From Bacillaceae bacterium JMAK1 (lineage in GTDB: Bacteria; Bacillota; Bacilli; Bacillales; Marinococcaceae): a stretch of 64,000 nt of DNA. This document shows, piece by piece, positions 49,315 to 59,017 of this stretch. The stretch lies in the NCBI GenBank assembly GCA_012970285.1, contig JIBW01000003.1, forward strand, positions 1-64,000, written 5' to 3'. The translations under genes were made by a program, and so were the position numbers. The notes beneath the pieces are model-generated. The model ran no database searches. It was given only the letters and a program-made list of their open reading frames with translations, and was not told the origin of the DNA. Position 1 is the stretch's first letter. Each line of letters begins with the position of its first letter.

Positions 49315-51282
49315 ATGCCCGAAATAACGAAACAACATTGGTATTTATATCCGATGATTTTTATGTTTATAGTCACGACAGCAAGCGTAACAGTATTGTT
49401 GTTTTATAACTGGATGCTAGCCGTAGTTGGTTTTGTGACACTCATTGTCATCGGTGTTGTTTTTTTCTATGCTCGTACGAATTTCCAACAAGAGTTAAGC
49501 CAATACATTACGACGCTTTCTCACCGTGTAAATCGAGCAGGTGAAGAAGCGGTTACGAATTTACCAGTCGGAATTGTGTTGTATGATCAAAACTTTGAAA
49601 TCCAATGGGCGAACCCTTATATTCGTGATCTTCTCGGAGAGGATTATTTAGGGAAATCGTTGTCGATTATTTCATCCGATCTTCCGATTTTCATTGAAGA
49701 TAAAAAAACCGAGCACCGTTTGAAGCTTGGGGACCTTGAGCATTACGTGTATGAGCGACCAAATGAACGTTTGCTCTACTTCTTTGATATGACCGAGACG
49801 ATTGAAACGAAAGAGCGATATCGTGAGGAACAGACGGTCATTGGCTTTATTTATTTAGATAACTATGATGATGTTACACAGACGTTAGATGACGAAGTGA
49901 CGAGTAGTCTCCGAAACAAAGTCGTAACGATGTTAAACAAATGGGCAAATGAGCATGACATTTTGCTTCGGAGCATTGATGATGACCGTTTTATGGCCGT
50001 TTTTAACCATCGGGCTCTTCAAGAAGTGGAAATGAATCGTTTCCAAATTGTTGATGATATTCGTGAAGAATCATCGAAGGATCGCGTAGCGATTACGCTA
50101 AGTATTGGAATTGGAACCGGGGAGAAAACGCTTCGTGATCTCGGATCTCTCGCACAGTCTTCACTCGATCTTGCTTTAGGTCGTGGTGGGGATCAAGTAG
50201 CAATTAAAGAGAAAAGCGGGCAAGTACGTTTTTATGGCGGAAAGACGAACGCGGTAGAAAAGCGAACACGTGTAAGAGCACGGGTTATTTCTCATGCTTT
50301 AAGGGACTTTGTAAGAGAGAGTAATCAAGTGATCGTTATGGGGCATAAAACGCCTGATATGGATGCGATTGGAGCAAGTATCGGCGTATTAAAAGTCGCA
50401 GAAGTGAACAACAAAGATGCGTATATCGTTCTTGATCCTGATCAAGTGAGTCCTGACGTTCAGAAGCTTATGGATGAAGTTGAACATCATGAGCATTTAT
50501 GGTCGAGGTTTATTTCGCCTACAGAAGCGTTGGAACAATTAACGAAGCAGACACTTCTCGTCGTTGTTGATACGCACAAACCGTCACTTGTTATTGAACC
50601 GAAGCTTCTTGATCGTGTGCACCGAGTCGTTGTACTTGATCATCATCGTCGTGGGGAAGAGTTTATTGATAATGCTGCGCTCGTGTATATGGAACCGTAT
50701 GCTTCTTCAGCGTCAGAGCTAGTAACGGAGTTGTTAGAATACCAACCGAATAAAGTGAAAATGGAATCGTTGGAAGCGACGGCGATGCTTGCGGGTATGA
50801 TGGTAGATACGAAGCATTTTAGCATTCGTACAGGTTCAAGAACGTTTGATGCGGCTTCCTACTTAAAAGCAAATGGAGCCGATACAACAGCGGTACAGTT
50901 GCTTCTAAAAGAAGATCTGGATAACTACATTGAACGATCAAGAATTATCGGACGTGCGACGGTTTACGGCAGTGGAATGGCCATTGCGCGTGGTGAAGAA
51001 GGTCGTACCTATCATCCTGTTCTTATTGCACAGGCAGCGGATACGTTACTTACGATGAATGACGTTAAGGCTTCGTTTGTCATATCGAAGCGGGATGACG
51101 GTCGGGTGAGTGTGAGTGCCCGTTCTTTAGGTGATATCAACGTTCAAGTAATAATGGAAAAGTTGGGTGGTGGCGGACATTTATCAAACGCTGCTGCTCA
51201 GTTTGATGACCTGACTATTGAACAAGTTGAAGAACAACTAAAAGAAGCAATGGATCAATCTATGGGAGGTCAGTCTACATGA
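49315..51282 (+). CDS. gdpP: Cyclic-di-AMP phosphodiesterase GdpP
   Basis: Hydrolyses c-di-AMP to pApA and so affects potassium balance, cell-wall stress and beta-lactam tolerance. The 655-residue protein has two N-terminal membrane helices (about 10-55), a PAS domain, a degenerate GGDEF domain (about 170-300) and a DHH-DHHA1 phosphodiesterase with [31 protein letters not shown] and [15 protein letters not shown] or GTG near 49315 overlaps the TGA of yybS region; the stop overlaps rplI by 4 bases. Confidence 0.96.
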   Translation: MPEITKQHWYLYPMIFMFIVTTASVTVLLFYNWMLAVVGFVTLIVIGVVFFYARTNFQQELSQYITTLSHRVNRAGEEAVTNLPVGIVLYDQNFEIQWANPYIRDLLGEDYLGKSLSIISSDLPIFIEDKKTEHRLKLGDLEHYVYERPNERLLYFFDMTETIETKERYREEQTVIGFIYLDNYDDVTQTLDDEVTSSLRNKVVTMLNKWANEHDILLRSIDDDRFMAVFNHRALQEVEMNRFQIVDDIREESSKDRVAITLSIGIGTGEKTLRDLGSLAQSSLDLALGRGGDQVAIKEKSGQVRFYGGKTNAVEKRTRVRARVISHALRDFVRESNQVIVMGHKTPDMDAIGASIGVLKVAEVNNKDAYIVLDPDQVSPDVQKLMDEVEHHEHLWSRFISPTEALEQLTKQTLLVVVDTHKPSLVIEPKLLDRVHRVVVLDHHRRGEEFIDNAALVYMEPYASSASELVTELLEYQPNKVKMESLEATAMLAGMMVDTKHFSIRTGSRTFDAASYLKANGADTTAVQLLLKEDLDNYIERSRIIGRATVYGSGMAIARGEEGRTYHPVLIAQAADTLLTMNDVKASFVISKRDDGRVSVSARSLGDINVQVIMEKLGGGGHLSNAAAQFDDLTIEQVEEQLKEAMDQSMGGQST

Positions 51283-51722
51283 AAGTAATTTTTAAGCAAG
51301 ATGTTAAAGGTAAAGGTAAAAAAGGTGAAGTGAAAGACGTGTCTGAAGGATACGCGCGTAACTATTTGTTGAAGAACGATTTAGCGGTAGAAGCATCAAC
51401 CGGTAACATGAAAGATTTGCAAGCGAAGCAAAAAAGCGATGATAAAAAGCTTCAAGAAGAACGTGAAGAAGCAGAAAAAACAAAAGCTGAGCTAGAAAGC
51501 ACAGACGTTGAAATGAATGCTAAAGCAGGTGAAGGCGGTAAGTTATTCGGAGCCGTGTCCACAAAGCAAATTCATGAAGCGCTTAAGAAAAAAGGCTTTA
51601 AAGTTGATAAACGCAAAATTGAACTTAGCGAGCCGATTCGTACACTCGGAGTTACGAAAGTGCCTGTGAAGATCCATCCTGAAGTAACAGCGACAGTTAA
51701 CATCCACGTAAAAGAACAATAA
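51279..51722 (+). CDS. rplI: Ribosomal protein bL9
   Basis: A 147-residue 50S protein with the N-terminal rRNA-binding domain ([31 protein letters not shown]), a long exposed helix and a C-terminal domain with [12 protein letters not shown]. The sequence matches the family end to end. Its ATG overlaps the gdpP stop, implying coupled translation. Confidence 0.97.
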   Translation: MKVIFKQDVKGKGKKGEVKDVSEGYARNYLLKNDLAVEASTGNMKDLQAKQKSDDKKLQEEREEAEKTKAELESTDVEMNAKAGEGGKLFGAVSTKQIHEALKKKGFKVDKRKIELSEPIRTLGVTKVPVKIHPEVTATVNIHVKEQ

Positions 51723-51742
51723 GCAAATGAGGTGAGGGTACG

Positions 51743-53104
51743 GTGACAGAAGGATGGCAAGAGGATCGACTTCCTCCACAAAATATCGAAGCAGAACAAG
51801 CAGTGTTAGGGTCAATTTTCTTGCAAGAGGAATCCCTCGTTTCTGCGACCGAGCGTCTGCGCCCTGAAGACTTTTATCGTGCTTCTCATCAGCGAATTTT
51901 TAGTGCGATGGTTGAGCTCTCTGAGAAAGGTGAGCCTGTAGACCTTGTCACGGTTACCTCGGAGCTTCAAAACCGCCAATGGCTTGAAGAAGCAGGTGGC
52001 GTTGCATATTTAACCGATTTGGCGAACGCTGTGCCGACTGCATCAAACGTTCAGCATTATGCAAGAACGGTTGAGGAAAAATCGTTACTTCGTCGATTGA
52101 TTCGAACGGCAACGACAATTGCAACAGATGGCTATGAAGCGGAGCAAGAAGTCGATGACGTATTAAGTGATGCTGAGCGAATGATTCTAGAAGTATCGAA
52201 TCGTCGTTCTTCAGGTGCGTTTGTGTCCATTAAAGACGTGTTAATGGAGACTTATGACAACATTGAAATGTTACAAGGTCGTGGGGACGCACTGACGGGC
52301 GTTTCAAGTGGGTTTCAGGAACTCGATCGAATGACAGCCGGGTTCCAACGGAGTGACTTGATTATCGTCGCTGCACGTCCTTCTATGGGAAAGACGGCCT
52401 TTGCCTTAAACATTGCCCAAAACATTGCAACGAAAAGTGATGAAAATGTTGCGATCTTTAGTCTTGAGATGGGAGCATCGCAACTTGTGCAACGAATGCT
52501 CTGTGCCGAAGGCAATATCGACGGTACACGCCTTCGTACAGGACAGTTGATTGAAGAAGATTGGGAAAAGCTTGCAATGGCGATGGGAACGTTGTCCAGA
52601 GCAGGCATTTATATCGATGACTCGCCTGGAATTCGTGTTGCTGACATTCGTGCGAAGTGTAGAAGGCTTAAGCAGGAAAAAGGGCTAGGCATGATCTTAA
52701 TCGATTATCTCCAACTCATTCAAGGGCGAGGAACAGATAGTCGTCAACAAGAAGTCTCTGAGATCTCTCGTAACTTAAAAGGAATTGCACGTGAGCTCGA
52801 CGTACCGGTCATTGCCTTGTCTCAGCTCTCGCGTAGTGTAGAGTCGCGTCAAGATAAGCGTCCGATGATGAGTGACTTGCGTGAGTCAGGAAGTATTGAG
52901 CAAGATGCTGACATCGTTTCGTTTTTGTTCCGTGAAGATTATTATGATCATGATGCTGAAAACCAGAACATGATTGAAATTATTATTGCGAAACAACGTA
53001 ACGGTCCAGTCGGTAGTGTTGAACTTGCATTTATAAAAGAATACAACAAGTTCGTCAACCTTGATCGAAGGCATGATGAGAACATGGCGCCACCTGGTGC
53101 GTAG
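51743..53104 (+). CDS. dnaB: Replicative DNA helicase DnaB (DnaC of B. subtilis)
   Basis: Hexameric 5'-3' helicase at the replication fork. The 453-residue protein has an N-terminal domain beginning PPQNIEAEQAVLGSIF, and a RecA-like motor with ARPSMGKTAFALNIA (Walker A), MLIDYLQLI-like ILIDYLQLIQGRG (Walker B), SQLSRSVE and LRESGSIEQDADIV. GTG 51743 has GAGGTGAGG upstream. It follows rplI by 20 bases. In B. subtilis nomenclature the gene is dnaC. Confidence 0.97.
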   Translation: MTEGWQEDRLPPQNIEAEQAVLGSIFLQEESLVSATERLRPEDFYRASHQRIFSAMVELSEKGEPVDLVTVTSELQNRQWLEEAGGVAYLTDLANAVPTASNVQHYARTVEEKSLLRRLIRTATTIATDGYEAEQEVDDVLSDAERMILEVSNRRSSGAFVSIKDVLMETYDNIEMLQGRGDALTGVSSGFQELDRMTAGFQRSDLIIVAARPSMGKTAFALNIAQNIATKSDENVAIFSLEMGASQLVQRMLCAEGNIDGTRLRTGQLIEEDWEKLAMAMGTLSRAGIYIDDSPGIRVADIRAKCRRLKQEKGLGMILIDYLQLIQGRGTDSRQQEVSEISRNLKGIARELDVPVIALSQLSRSVESRQDKRPMMSDLRESGSIEQDADIVSFLFREDYYDHDAENQNMIEIIIAKQRNGPVGSVELAFIKEYNKFVNLDRRHDENMAPPGA

Positions 53105-53108
53105 CGTA

Positions 53109-53138
53109 AGCGAAGGGATAATTCCCTTCGCTTTTTTT
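53109..53138 (+). terminator. Terminator of the gdpP-rplI-dnaB unit
   Basis: Perfect 10-bp stem (53109-53118 with 53123-53132) followed by T. Confidence 0.9.
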
Positions 53139-53156
53139 GTTAGCAAAGATAACAAT

Positions 53157-53199
53157 AAGGCGAATAAATATCCTTTTTTTGATATAAATGTTCGGTTTA
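53157..53199. promoter_or_regulatory. Probable PurR operator upstream of purA
   Basis: On the minus strand 53187-53199 fits the Bacillus PurBox AWWWCCGAACWWT at 12 of 13 positions. An inverted partner with only the CGAA core lies at 53161-53164, at nearly the spacing of known paired PurBoxes. It is directly upstream of the purA -35. Confidence 0.55.
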
Positions 53200-53201
53200 T
53201 T

Positions 53202-53230
53202 TTGACCTGAGGTGTTTCTTTTGATAGAAT
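53202..53230 (+). promoter_or_regulatory. Promoter of purA
   Basis: TTGACC (53202-53207), 17 bases, TAGAAT (53225-53230). Confidence 0.8.
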
Positions 53231-53289
53231 TGACTACGGTAAAGAGATAAATAATGAACGATTTAATTATATCGGAAGAGGTGAGTCTT

Positions 53290-54582
53290 TTGTCATCCAT
53301 CGTAATTGTAGGTACACAATGGGGAGACGAAGGCAAGGGGAAGATTACAGACTACTTATCGGAAAATGCGGAAGTCGTTGCTCGTTATCAAGGCGGTAAC
53401 AACGCAGGGCATACGATTAAATTTGGTGGAGAAACGTATAAGTTGCACCTAGTTCCGTCAGGAATTTTTTATGATGATAAGATTTGTGTAATCGGAAACG
53501 GCATGGTCATCGATCCTAAAGCACTAGTAGAAGAGTTAACTGGATTACAAGAGCGTGGCGTAGATACGAGCAACTTGCGTATTAGTAACCGTGCGCATGT
53601 TATTCTTCCTTATCATATAAAACAAGATATCGTTGAAGAAGAAAGTAAAGGCGCGAGTAAAATTGGTACGACCAAAAAAGGCATCGGTCCAGCGTATATG
53701 GACAAAGCTGCCCGTATTGGTATTCGAATTGCTGATCTCTTAGAAATGACGGAATTTGAAAGTAAGCTTTCACGTAACTTGATTGAGAAAAATCGTCTCT
53801 TAGAAAAATTGTACGAGACTGAAGGATTTACAGTAGAAGAAATCCTCAATGAATACTTCGAATATGGTCAACAGTTAAAACAATACGTCTGTGATACATC
53901 TGTCGTCTTAAATGATGCGATTGATCAAGGTCGACGTGTGTTGTTTGAGGGCGCGCAAGGTGTCATGCTTGATATTGATCAAGGAACGTATCCATTCGTT
54001 ACGTCATCTAACCCTATTGCCGGCGGTGTTACGATCGGTTCAGGTGTAGGACCTTCTAAAATCCAAAAAGTTGTAGGGGTTTCAAAAGCGTATACGACTC
54101 GTGTTGGAGACGGCCCATTCCCGACAGAGCTTACGGATGAGATAGGTGATCGAATTCGTAAGATTGGTAACGAATACGGAACGACAACAGGAAGACCTAG
54201 ACGTGTCGGTTGGTTTGACTCGGTCGTTGTACGTCATGCTCGTCGTGTGAGCGGAATTACCGATTTATCACTTAACTGTCTAGATGTTCTTTCTGGCCTT
54301 GAGACGGTGAAAATTTGTACTGCTTATGAGTACCAAGGAGAACGCCTTGAAGAGTTCCCAGCTAGTCTTAATGTATTAGCGGAATGTACACCTGTTTATG
54401 AAGAGATGCCAGGATGGAGCGAGGATATTACTGGAGCAAAATCGTTAAGTGATCTTCCTGAAAATGCGCGTCACTATGCTGAGCGAGTTTCACAATTAAC
54501 GAATATTCCACTCTCAATCTTCTCTGTAGGACCTGATCGTACGCAAACAAATGAAGTGCGCGGCGTATGGGGTATAGTGTAA
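53290..54582 (+). CDS. purA: Adenylosuccinate synthetase
   Basis: Joins IMP and aspartate with GTP, the first step from IMP to AMP. The 430-residue protein has [57 protein letters not shown] and TTTGRPRR, all active-site motifs. TTG 53290 is chosen because GAGGTGA precedes it by 5 bases and it gives the B. subtilis N-terminus; the frame opens 12 codons earlier. Likely repressed by PurR through the site upstream. Confidence 0.97.
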   Translation: MSSIVIVGTQWGDEGKGKITDYLSENAEVVARYQGGNNAGHTIKFGGETYKLHLVPSGIFYDDKICVIGNGMVIDPKALVEELTGLQERGVDTSNLRISNRAHVILPYHIKQDIVEEESKGASKIGTTKKGIGPAYMDKAARIGIRIADLLEMTEFESKLSRNLIEKNRLLEKLYETEGFTVEEILNEYFEYGQQLKQYVCDTSVVLNDAIDQGRRVLFEGAQGVMLDIDQGTYPFVTSSNPIAGGVTIGSGVGPSKIQKVVGVSKAYTTRVGDGPFPTELTDEIGDRIRKIGNEYGTTTGRPRRVGWFDSVVVRHARRVSGITDLSLNCLDVLSGLETVKICTAYEYQGERLEEFPASLNVLAECTPVYEEMPGWSEDITGAKSLSDLPENARHYAERVSQLTNIPLSIFSVGPDRTQTNEVRGVWGIV

Positions 54583-54590
54583 GTGTAAAG

Positions 54591-54624
54591 AACGACTTTC
54601 GCTTTTGCGAAGGTCGTTTTCTTT
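54591..54624 (+). terminator. Terminator of purA
   Basis: Twelve-base arms (54591-54602 with 54607-54618, one G-U) then TTCTTTC. Confidence 0.85.
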
Positions 54625-54640
54625 CGTTTCATGTGAAACA
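54625..54640. promoter_or_regulatory. parS-like site between purA and the aldehyde dehydrogenase gene
   Basis: CGTTTCATGTGAAACA differs from the Bacillus parS consensus TGTTNCACGTGAAACA at two positions and keeps a near-perfect dyad. The location in the origin-proximal arm fits the usual parS distribution. It lies directly after the purA terminator. Confidence 0.5.
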
Positions 54641-54680
54641 AGCGTTATACTCTACGTATGATGTTGAGAGGAGAGATAAG

Positions 54681-56090
54681 ATGAAGCATTTAATTAATGG
54701 CGAATGGACAGGATCCGATTTAGAGCAAATTGATGTAACCAACCCCGCAGACGGGAAGGTAGTTGACACGGTTCCAAAAGGTGGTAAGGATGAAGCAAAG
54801 CAAGCAGTTGACGCCGCTTATGAGGCGTTTCGCCCTTGGTCGAAATTAACGGCCTCTGAACGTTCAGATAAGCTTGAAAAGTGGCACAATCTTATCAATG
54901 AGCATCAAGAAGAGTTAGCAACGACGATGACGAAGGAACAAGGTAAGCCGATGAAAGAATCTCGTGGTGAGATTGGTTATGCAAATTCGTTTATTAAATG
55001 GTACGCCGAAGAAGGAAAGCGTGTTTACGGAGAAACCATCCCAGCGTCAGCTGAGAACAAGCGGATTTTTGTAACGAAACAAGCGGTAGGGGTTGTCGCG
55101 GTCATTACTCCGTGGAACTTCCCAGCTGCCATGATCACGAGAAAGGTTGCACCTGCGCTTGCAGTAGGTTGTACTGTCGTCATTAAACCAGCAACACAAA
55201 CGCCTTTGACTGCCTTGAAACTTGCTGAATTGGCGGTTGAGGCGGGGATTCCTAAAGGTGTAATCAATGTTGTTACTGGAAAATCTAGTGAAATCTCTGC
55301 GGTATGGCAAGATGACACGCGCGTACGTAAATTAACGTTTACAGGTTCTACAGAAGTAGGGCGAACGTTAATGGAGGGTGCATCAAAGAACATTAAGAAG
55401 ATCTCGTTAGAGCTCGGTGGTCATGCCCCACTCATCGTTTTAGAAGACGCTGACTTAGATAATGCGGCAGAACAGGCAGTTGCGTCGAAGTTCCGTAACG
55501 CTGGTCAAACGTGTGTATGTGCAAACCGTATTTACGTTGCAGAGTCCGTCGAGAAAGAATTTACAGAGAAGCTTAAAGCGCTTGTTGAACAACTAAAAGT
55601 TGGCGATGGTCTTGATGACGAGACAGATATCGGACCACTCATTGACTCAGATGCTGTTGATAAGGTGCTTTCGCAAATAGAAGACGCAAAATCACAAGGT
55701 GCTACGGTTGTTACCGGCGGTGAGAAAATTGGTGATTTGTTCTTAACACCGACGATCATGACAGGGATTACTGAAGAGATGGCATGTATGAACGATGAGA
55801 CGTTCGGTCCACTTGCTCCGATTGCTACATTTAAGACGGAGGAAGAAGCGATTCAAAGAGCAAATGATACAATTTATGGACTAGCTGCGTACTTGTTTAC
55901 GAGTGATATCGGTAAGGCGGTAAGGTTAAGTGAAGACCTTGAATATGGGATTGTCGGATTAAATGATGGGGGTCCATCCACGGCTCAAGCTCCGTTTGGA
56001 GGATGGAAACAGAGTGGTATTGGGCGTGAAGGCGGACATCACGGCTTAGAAGAGTATGTGGAAACGAAGTATATCTCTTTAAAAATTTAA
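54681..56090 (+). CDS. gabD: Succinate-semialdehyde dehydrogenase (aldehyde dehydrogenase family)
   Basis: NAD(P)-dependent oxidation of an aldehyde to an acid, most likely succinate semialdehyde to succinate in 4-aminobutyrate breakdown. The 469-residue protein has PWNFPAAMITRKVAPALAVGCTVV, FTGSTEVGR, LELGGHAPLIV with the general-base glutamate, GQTCVCANRI with the catalytic cysteine, and ends GREGGHHGLEEYVETKYISLKI as in GabD. ATG 54681 follows GAGAGGAGAG. No GABA aminotransferase is adjacent, though a class III aminotransferase is 12 kb away. Confidence 0.82.
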   Translation: MKHLINGEWTGSDLEQIDVTNPADGKVVDTVPKGGKDEAKQAVDAAYEAFRPWSKLTASERSDKLEKWHNLINEHQEELATTMTKEQGKPMKESRGEIGYANSFIKWYAEEGKRVYGETIPASAENKRIFVTKQAVGVVAVITPWNFPAAMITRKVAPALAVGCTVVIKPATQTPLTALKLAELAVEAGIPKGVINVVTGKSSEISAVWQDDTRVRKLTFTGSTEVGRTLMEGASKNIKKISLELGGHAPLIVLEDADLDNAAEQAVASKFRNAGQTCVCANRIYVAESVEKEFTEKLKALVEQLKVGDGLDDETDIGPLIDSDAVDKVLSQIEDAKSQGATVVTGGEKIGDLFLTPTIMTGITEEMACMNDETFGPLAPIATFKTEEEAIQRANDTIYGLAAYLFTSDIGKAVRLSEDLEYGIVGLNDGGPSTAQAPFGGWKQSGIGREGGHHGLEEYVETKYISLKI

Positions 56091-56103
56091 TGAATAGATG
56101 ATG

Positions 56104-56143
56104 AAAGACTCACTCGCCTCAAAAAGGCGGGTGAGTCTTTTTT
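56104..56143. terminator. Bidirectional terminator between gabD and GNAT gene
   Basis: Twelve-base arms (56107-56118 with 56126-56137, one G-U) followed by T on the plus strand; it serves gabD and probably the convergent GNAT gene, whose stop overlaps its end. Confidence 0.82.
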
Positions 56144-56636
56144 AGATTGCTTTTTCATAATAAAAGAAAGGCTCTTCTCGTGCTTCTGTTTGAAGCTCGC
56201 CTACTTGAGAATACCCGAGTTTATGAAAGAGCTTTTGTGCTTTTGTATTTAATGAGTACGTATCGACTTTAATGGATTTCAGTTGCTGGTTTAGTGCTTC
56301 TGTTTCAGCAAAGCGAAAAAGCATTTCAGCGATTCCTTTATTACGTACTGTAGGATTAACCGCTAAGCGGTGCAACGTAATTGATTCCGTATCAAGATGA
56401 CGCCACGAAAGTTGATGGTACTCTTTGGCAAACTCTTGATTGATGACGATAAATCCTTCAATTCGCTCTTCTACGTATACGTAAAGCGACTGTTTTTTAA
56501 TATCTTGTGCAAAATGATGAAGTGTAGGGTACTCATCATTCCATTGGTCGCTTCCTTCGTCATTCATTAAAGTTGTTGCTCTTTTAGCAATCGCAACAAC
56601 ACCTGAGAGGTCTTCCATTCCTGCAAGTCTAATCAT
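56142..56636 (-). CDS. GNAT family N-acetyltransferase
   Basis: A 164-residue acetyl-CoA-dependent transferase. The motif A region reads LHRLAVNPTVRNKGIAEMLFRFAE, where RNKGIA matches the R/QxxGxG/A acetyl-CoA loop, and the C-terminal part LNTKAQKLFHKLGYSQVGE is the usual motif B. Substrate unknown. ATG 56636 follows GGGGAGTG; the open frame continues 71 codons upstream without coding signs. It is on the lagging strand, divergent from the ArsR-like gene. Confidence 0.85.
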   Translation of the reverse strand: MIRLAGMEDLSGVVAIAKRATTLMNDEGSDQWNDEYPTLHHFAQDIKKQSLYVYVEERIEGFIVINQEFAKEYHQLSWRHLDTESITLHRLAVNPTVRNKGIAEMLFRFAETEALNQQLKSIKVDTYSLNTKAQKLFHKLGYSQVGELQTEAREEPFFYYEKAI

Positions 56637-56739
56637 GATGTGCACTCCCCATTTGAAAACTACGTACAAGTATATCGTGGAAAAAAGCGCTTGACGAGAG
56701 AAAAATATCGATACGCCAAATTTAAATTTCAGAAAATTA

Positions 56740-56769
56740 TTGACAAATACTTTGTCATTAGCATATAAT
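56740..56769 (+). promoter_or_regulatory. Promoter of the ArsR-like gene
   Basis: TTGACA (56740-56745), 18 bases, TATAAT (56764-56769): two perfect hexamers. An inverted repeat sits between and over them. Confidence 0.85.
56741..56757. promoter_or_regulatory. Operator-like inverted repeat in the promoter
   Basis: TGACAAA-TAC-TTTGTCA is a perfect 7-bp dyad overlapping the -35 and spacer, so a bound protein would block RNA polymerase. The adjacent ArsR-like regulator is the likely ligand (inference). Confidence 0.65.
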
Positions 56770-56813
56770 ACAGTCAGATAAAATTGACCGAGTAAGAAAG
56801 GCATGATGTGTAA

Positions 56814-57290
56814 ATGAAAGAAATGTTTGTAATGACGACGTATGAGCAAGTACGTGCCGTTAGTGATTCGTTCCGTAGTCGAATGTTAGTGAACTTCGGC
56901 ACAGAACCATTGACTGGGCAGCAACTAGCGGAGAAGTTAGACATCTCACGTTCCAAGATCCATTATCACTTAAATGAACTCGAAAAGAATGGGATTATCG
57001 AAATCGTGCGTCGAGAAGAGAAAAATGGCATTATGCAGAAGTTTTATCAACCAGTCGCAAAATCGTACATCGTTGATGATAAGCTTTTAGACTTTTTCGG
57101 GGGTAGTGATTTGCTATCTAAAGGAAGTATGACGAATACGTTTAGAGGCGACCAAGAAACATTTGAGAAATTTATGAAACATGTGAATGATGATTTCCAA
57201 AAGGCGTTAGGTGAATATTCTACCGATGATCCTCATTCATCCGAATACGTTTTACATGTTGATTGGTATAAAAAAGACAATAACTCCTGA
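56814..57290 (+). CDS. ArsR-type winged-helix transcriptional regulator
   Basis: A 158-residue protein whose residues 10-75 form a winged helix (SFRSRMLVNFGTEPLTGQQLAEKLDISRSKIHYHLNELEKNGIIEIVRREEKNG). The remaining part is helical and acidic, without the metal-binding cysteines of classical ArsR. The start is unclear: ATG 56814, 56823 and 56832 are all in frame with weak ribosome sites. It precedes an MFS exporter gene by 92 bases, with a terminator-like hairpin in between, and probably controls itself and the exporter. Confidence 0.82.
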   Translation: MKEMFVMTTYEQVRAVSDSFRSRMLVNFGTEPLTGQQLAEKLDISRSKIHYHLNELEKNGIIEIVRREEKNGIMQKFYQPVAKSYIVDDKLLDFFGGSDLLSKGSMTNTFRGDQETFEKFMKHVNDDFQKALGEYSTDDPHSSEYVLHVDWYKKDNNS

Positions 57291-57322
57291 AAAGCCTATG
57301 TTCGAGCATAGGCACTTCTTTT
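57291..57322 (+). terminator. Hairpin after the ArsR-like gene
   Basis: Perfect 7-bp stem (57294-57300 with 57307-57313) then ACTTCTTTT, upstream of the MFS gene. Probably a partial terminator. Confidence 0.6.
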
Positions 57323-57382
57323 ACTTCAACCGTCAAAAAAAATTAACGGTGTAAAAAAATAAAAACGAAAGAGGTTATTTAC

Positions 57383-58639
57383 ATGAAAAATATTCTTACT
57401 AATTTTAATTTTGTGGTTTTATTGTTAAGTCGCTGTGCATCCAATGCTGGAAGCAGCCTTTACTCCATTGCTGCAATGTGGCTCGTTTATGAACTTAGTG
57501 GTTCTTCGATGTATTCTGGTCTTGCATTGTTTTTAACGCAAATGCCAGCGCTACTACAAATTGTACTTGGACCAGTCATTGATCGTTTTCAAATCAAGAA
57601 GTTACTCGTATTCACTCAATGTATTCAAGTGGTCATGCTACTCGTCTTACCTCTCGCTTATACTTTTGGTTTTTTAACGGTGGCACTTGTGTTGTCTGTG
57701 ATGCCAGTCGTCTCTCTTTGTAATCAGTTCCTCTACCCTGCACAACTGACCTTACTTCCGAAGATTTTAAAGAAAGACCAACTCACGACGGGCAACTCGT
57801 TGTTCTCGGTCGCGTACCAAGGGACAGACGTACTGTTTACCGCGCTTGCAGGAATCATTATTGCAGTTGTTGGCGGTGTTGCAATTTTCTATGTAAACAG
57901 TGCAACGTTCTTATTCTCAACGTTATTGTTATTGCAATTACGCTTACCAAAGCCGAAGCAACGAGATGAAAACGACGAACAGCGGACAGTTAAACAGCTA
58001 GTAAAAGGGTATGGTGAACAATTAGGGGAAGGTTTACGTGTACTGAAACAATCGTTCTTTAGCCGCCTGCTTATCGGAATTCTCGTCGTAAACTTTGCGA
58101 TTGCAGGTGTATTTGCGATCCTTCCTGGGTTTAGTTCTACGTATGGTGAAGTTGATTTTTATGGCATGTTGCTCGCGGCTAGTGGGCTAGGAACAATCAT
58201 TGGAGCGGCATGCGTGTCACTCTTCAAGTTGCAACGAGTGCCAATTGCCATTTTGTACGCATCACTCCTTAGTGTGACCGGTCTATGCTTTATTACTATT
58301 GCGATCGGTACCCATCCAATTGTCGTACTTCTGCTGTTTGTGTTTGCATTCATTCCTGCAGGAAGCATAAACGTTATTGCTTTTGTAATAGTCCAATCGG
58401 CTGTAGAAGAACATTTACTCGGAAGGGTTATGGCTGCAATCATGGGAATTGCTGCGGGTATTGCCCCACTTGGGTCTTTAATTGGTGGTGCAATGGGATC
58501 TTGGTTTGGCTATGGAGTAGTTATTGTAGCTTCAGGGTTGCTACTACTCATCGTTGCCCTATATTGGATTATTAGCAAAAAAATGCGACGTTTACCTGCC
58601 ACCTCTGAATTATCGTCAGATCTGTTTCAAGCTGGATAA
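57383..58639 (+). CDS. MFS family transporter
   Basis: A 418-residue protein with about 12 membrane segments and a cytoplasmic loop near residues 192-215. Features such as LSRCASNAGSSLYSIAAMWLVYELSGSS and the conserved GPVIDRFQIKKLL loop between helices 2 and 3 place it in the major facilitator group close to macrolide- and multidrug-efflux proteins. Substrate cannot be told. ATG 57383 follows AAAGAGG. It is paired with the ArsR-like regulator. Confidence 0.85.
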   Translation: MKNILTNFNFVVLLLSRCASNAGSSLYSIAAMWLVYELSGSSMYSGLALFLTQMPALLQIVLGPVIDRFQIKKLLVFTQCIQVVMLLVLPLAYTFGFLTVALVLSVMPVVSLCNQFLYPAQLTLLPKILKKDQLTTGNSLFSVAYQGTDVLFTALAGIIIAVVGGVAIFYVNSATFLFSTLLLLQLRLPKPKQRDENDEQRTVKQLVKGYGEQLGEGLRVLKQSFFSRLLIGILVVNFAIAGVFAILPGFSSTYGEVDFYGMLLAASGLGTIIGAACVSLFKLQRVPIAILYASLLSVTGLCFITIAIGTHPIVVLLLFVFAFIPAGSINVIAFVIVQSAVEEHLLGRVMAAIMGIAAGIAPLGSLIGGAMGSWFGYGVVIVASGLLLLIVALYWIISKKMRRLPATSELSSDLFQAG

Positions 58640-58725
58640 GTCCTTCAGTATTTGGTTATAATGATAGTGGTGCGAAGGACAATGTCGCTTACAACAAAGT
58701 TCTACAAAGAACTTCAAAAAAAGCA

Positions 58726-58754
58726 TTGCATAAATTTATTTGGCGTGCTAAGAT
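58726..58754 (+). promoter_or_regulatory. Promoter of the tRNA cluster
   Basis: TTGCAT (58726-58731), 17 bases, TAAGAT (58749-58754), 28 bases before tRNA-Lys. Confidence 0.65.
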
Positions 58755-58782
58755 AAGTCTTGTCCTTCGATAGGAAGTAGTT

Positions 58783-58858
58783 GAGCCATTAGCTCAGTTG
58801 GTAGAGCATCTGACTTTTAATCAGAGGGTCGGAGGTTCGAGTCCTCCATGGCTCACCA
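58783..58858 (+). tRNA. tRNA-Lys (anticodon UUU)
   Basis: A 76-base tRNA with acceptor GAGCCAT pairing ATGGCTC, D arm AGCTCAGTTGGTAGAGC, anticodon loop CTTTTAA giving TTT, T arm GGAGGTTCGAGTCCTCC and an encoded CCA. First of a three-tRNA operon. Confidence 0.98.
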
Positions 58859-58933
58859 TTTACATAATTGTAAAGATTTCAACTACGAGAAGGAAGGGTT
58901 AGTGTACAATGTGCACGACTCGAATTAAAATAA

Positions 58934-59009
58934 GGGCCTGTGGTGTAGCGGTTAACATGCCTGCCTGTCACGCAGGAGATCGCGGGTTCGATTCCCGTCA
59001 GGCCCGCCA
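58934..59009 (+). tRNA. tRNA-Asp (anticodon GUC)
   Basis: A 76-base tRNA with acceptor GGGCCTG pairing CAGGCCC, anticodon loop CTGTCAC giving GTC, T arm CGGGTTCGATTCCCG and encoded CCA. Second of the cluster. Confidence 0.98.
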
Positions 59010-59017
59010 TTTTAAAT

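Noticed and set aside
58285-58575. Cysteine-rich plus-strand frame inside the MFS gene
   Set aside because: Alternative reading frame of a clear transporter gene; codon pattern and content are not protein-like.
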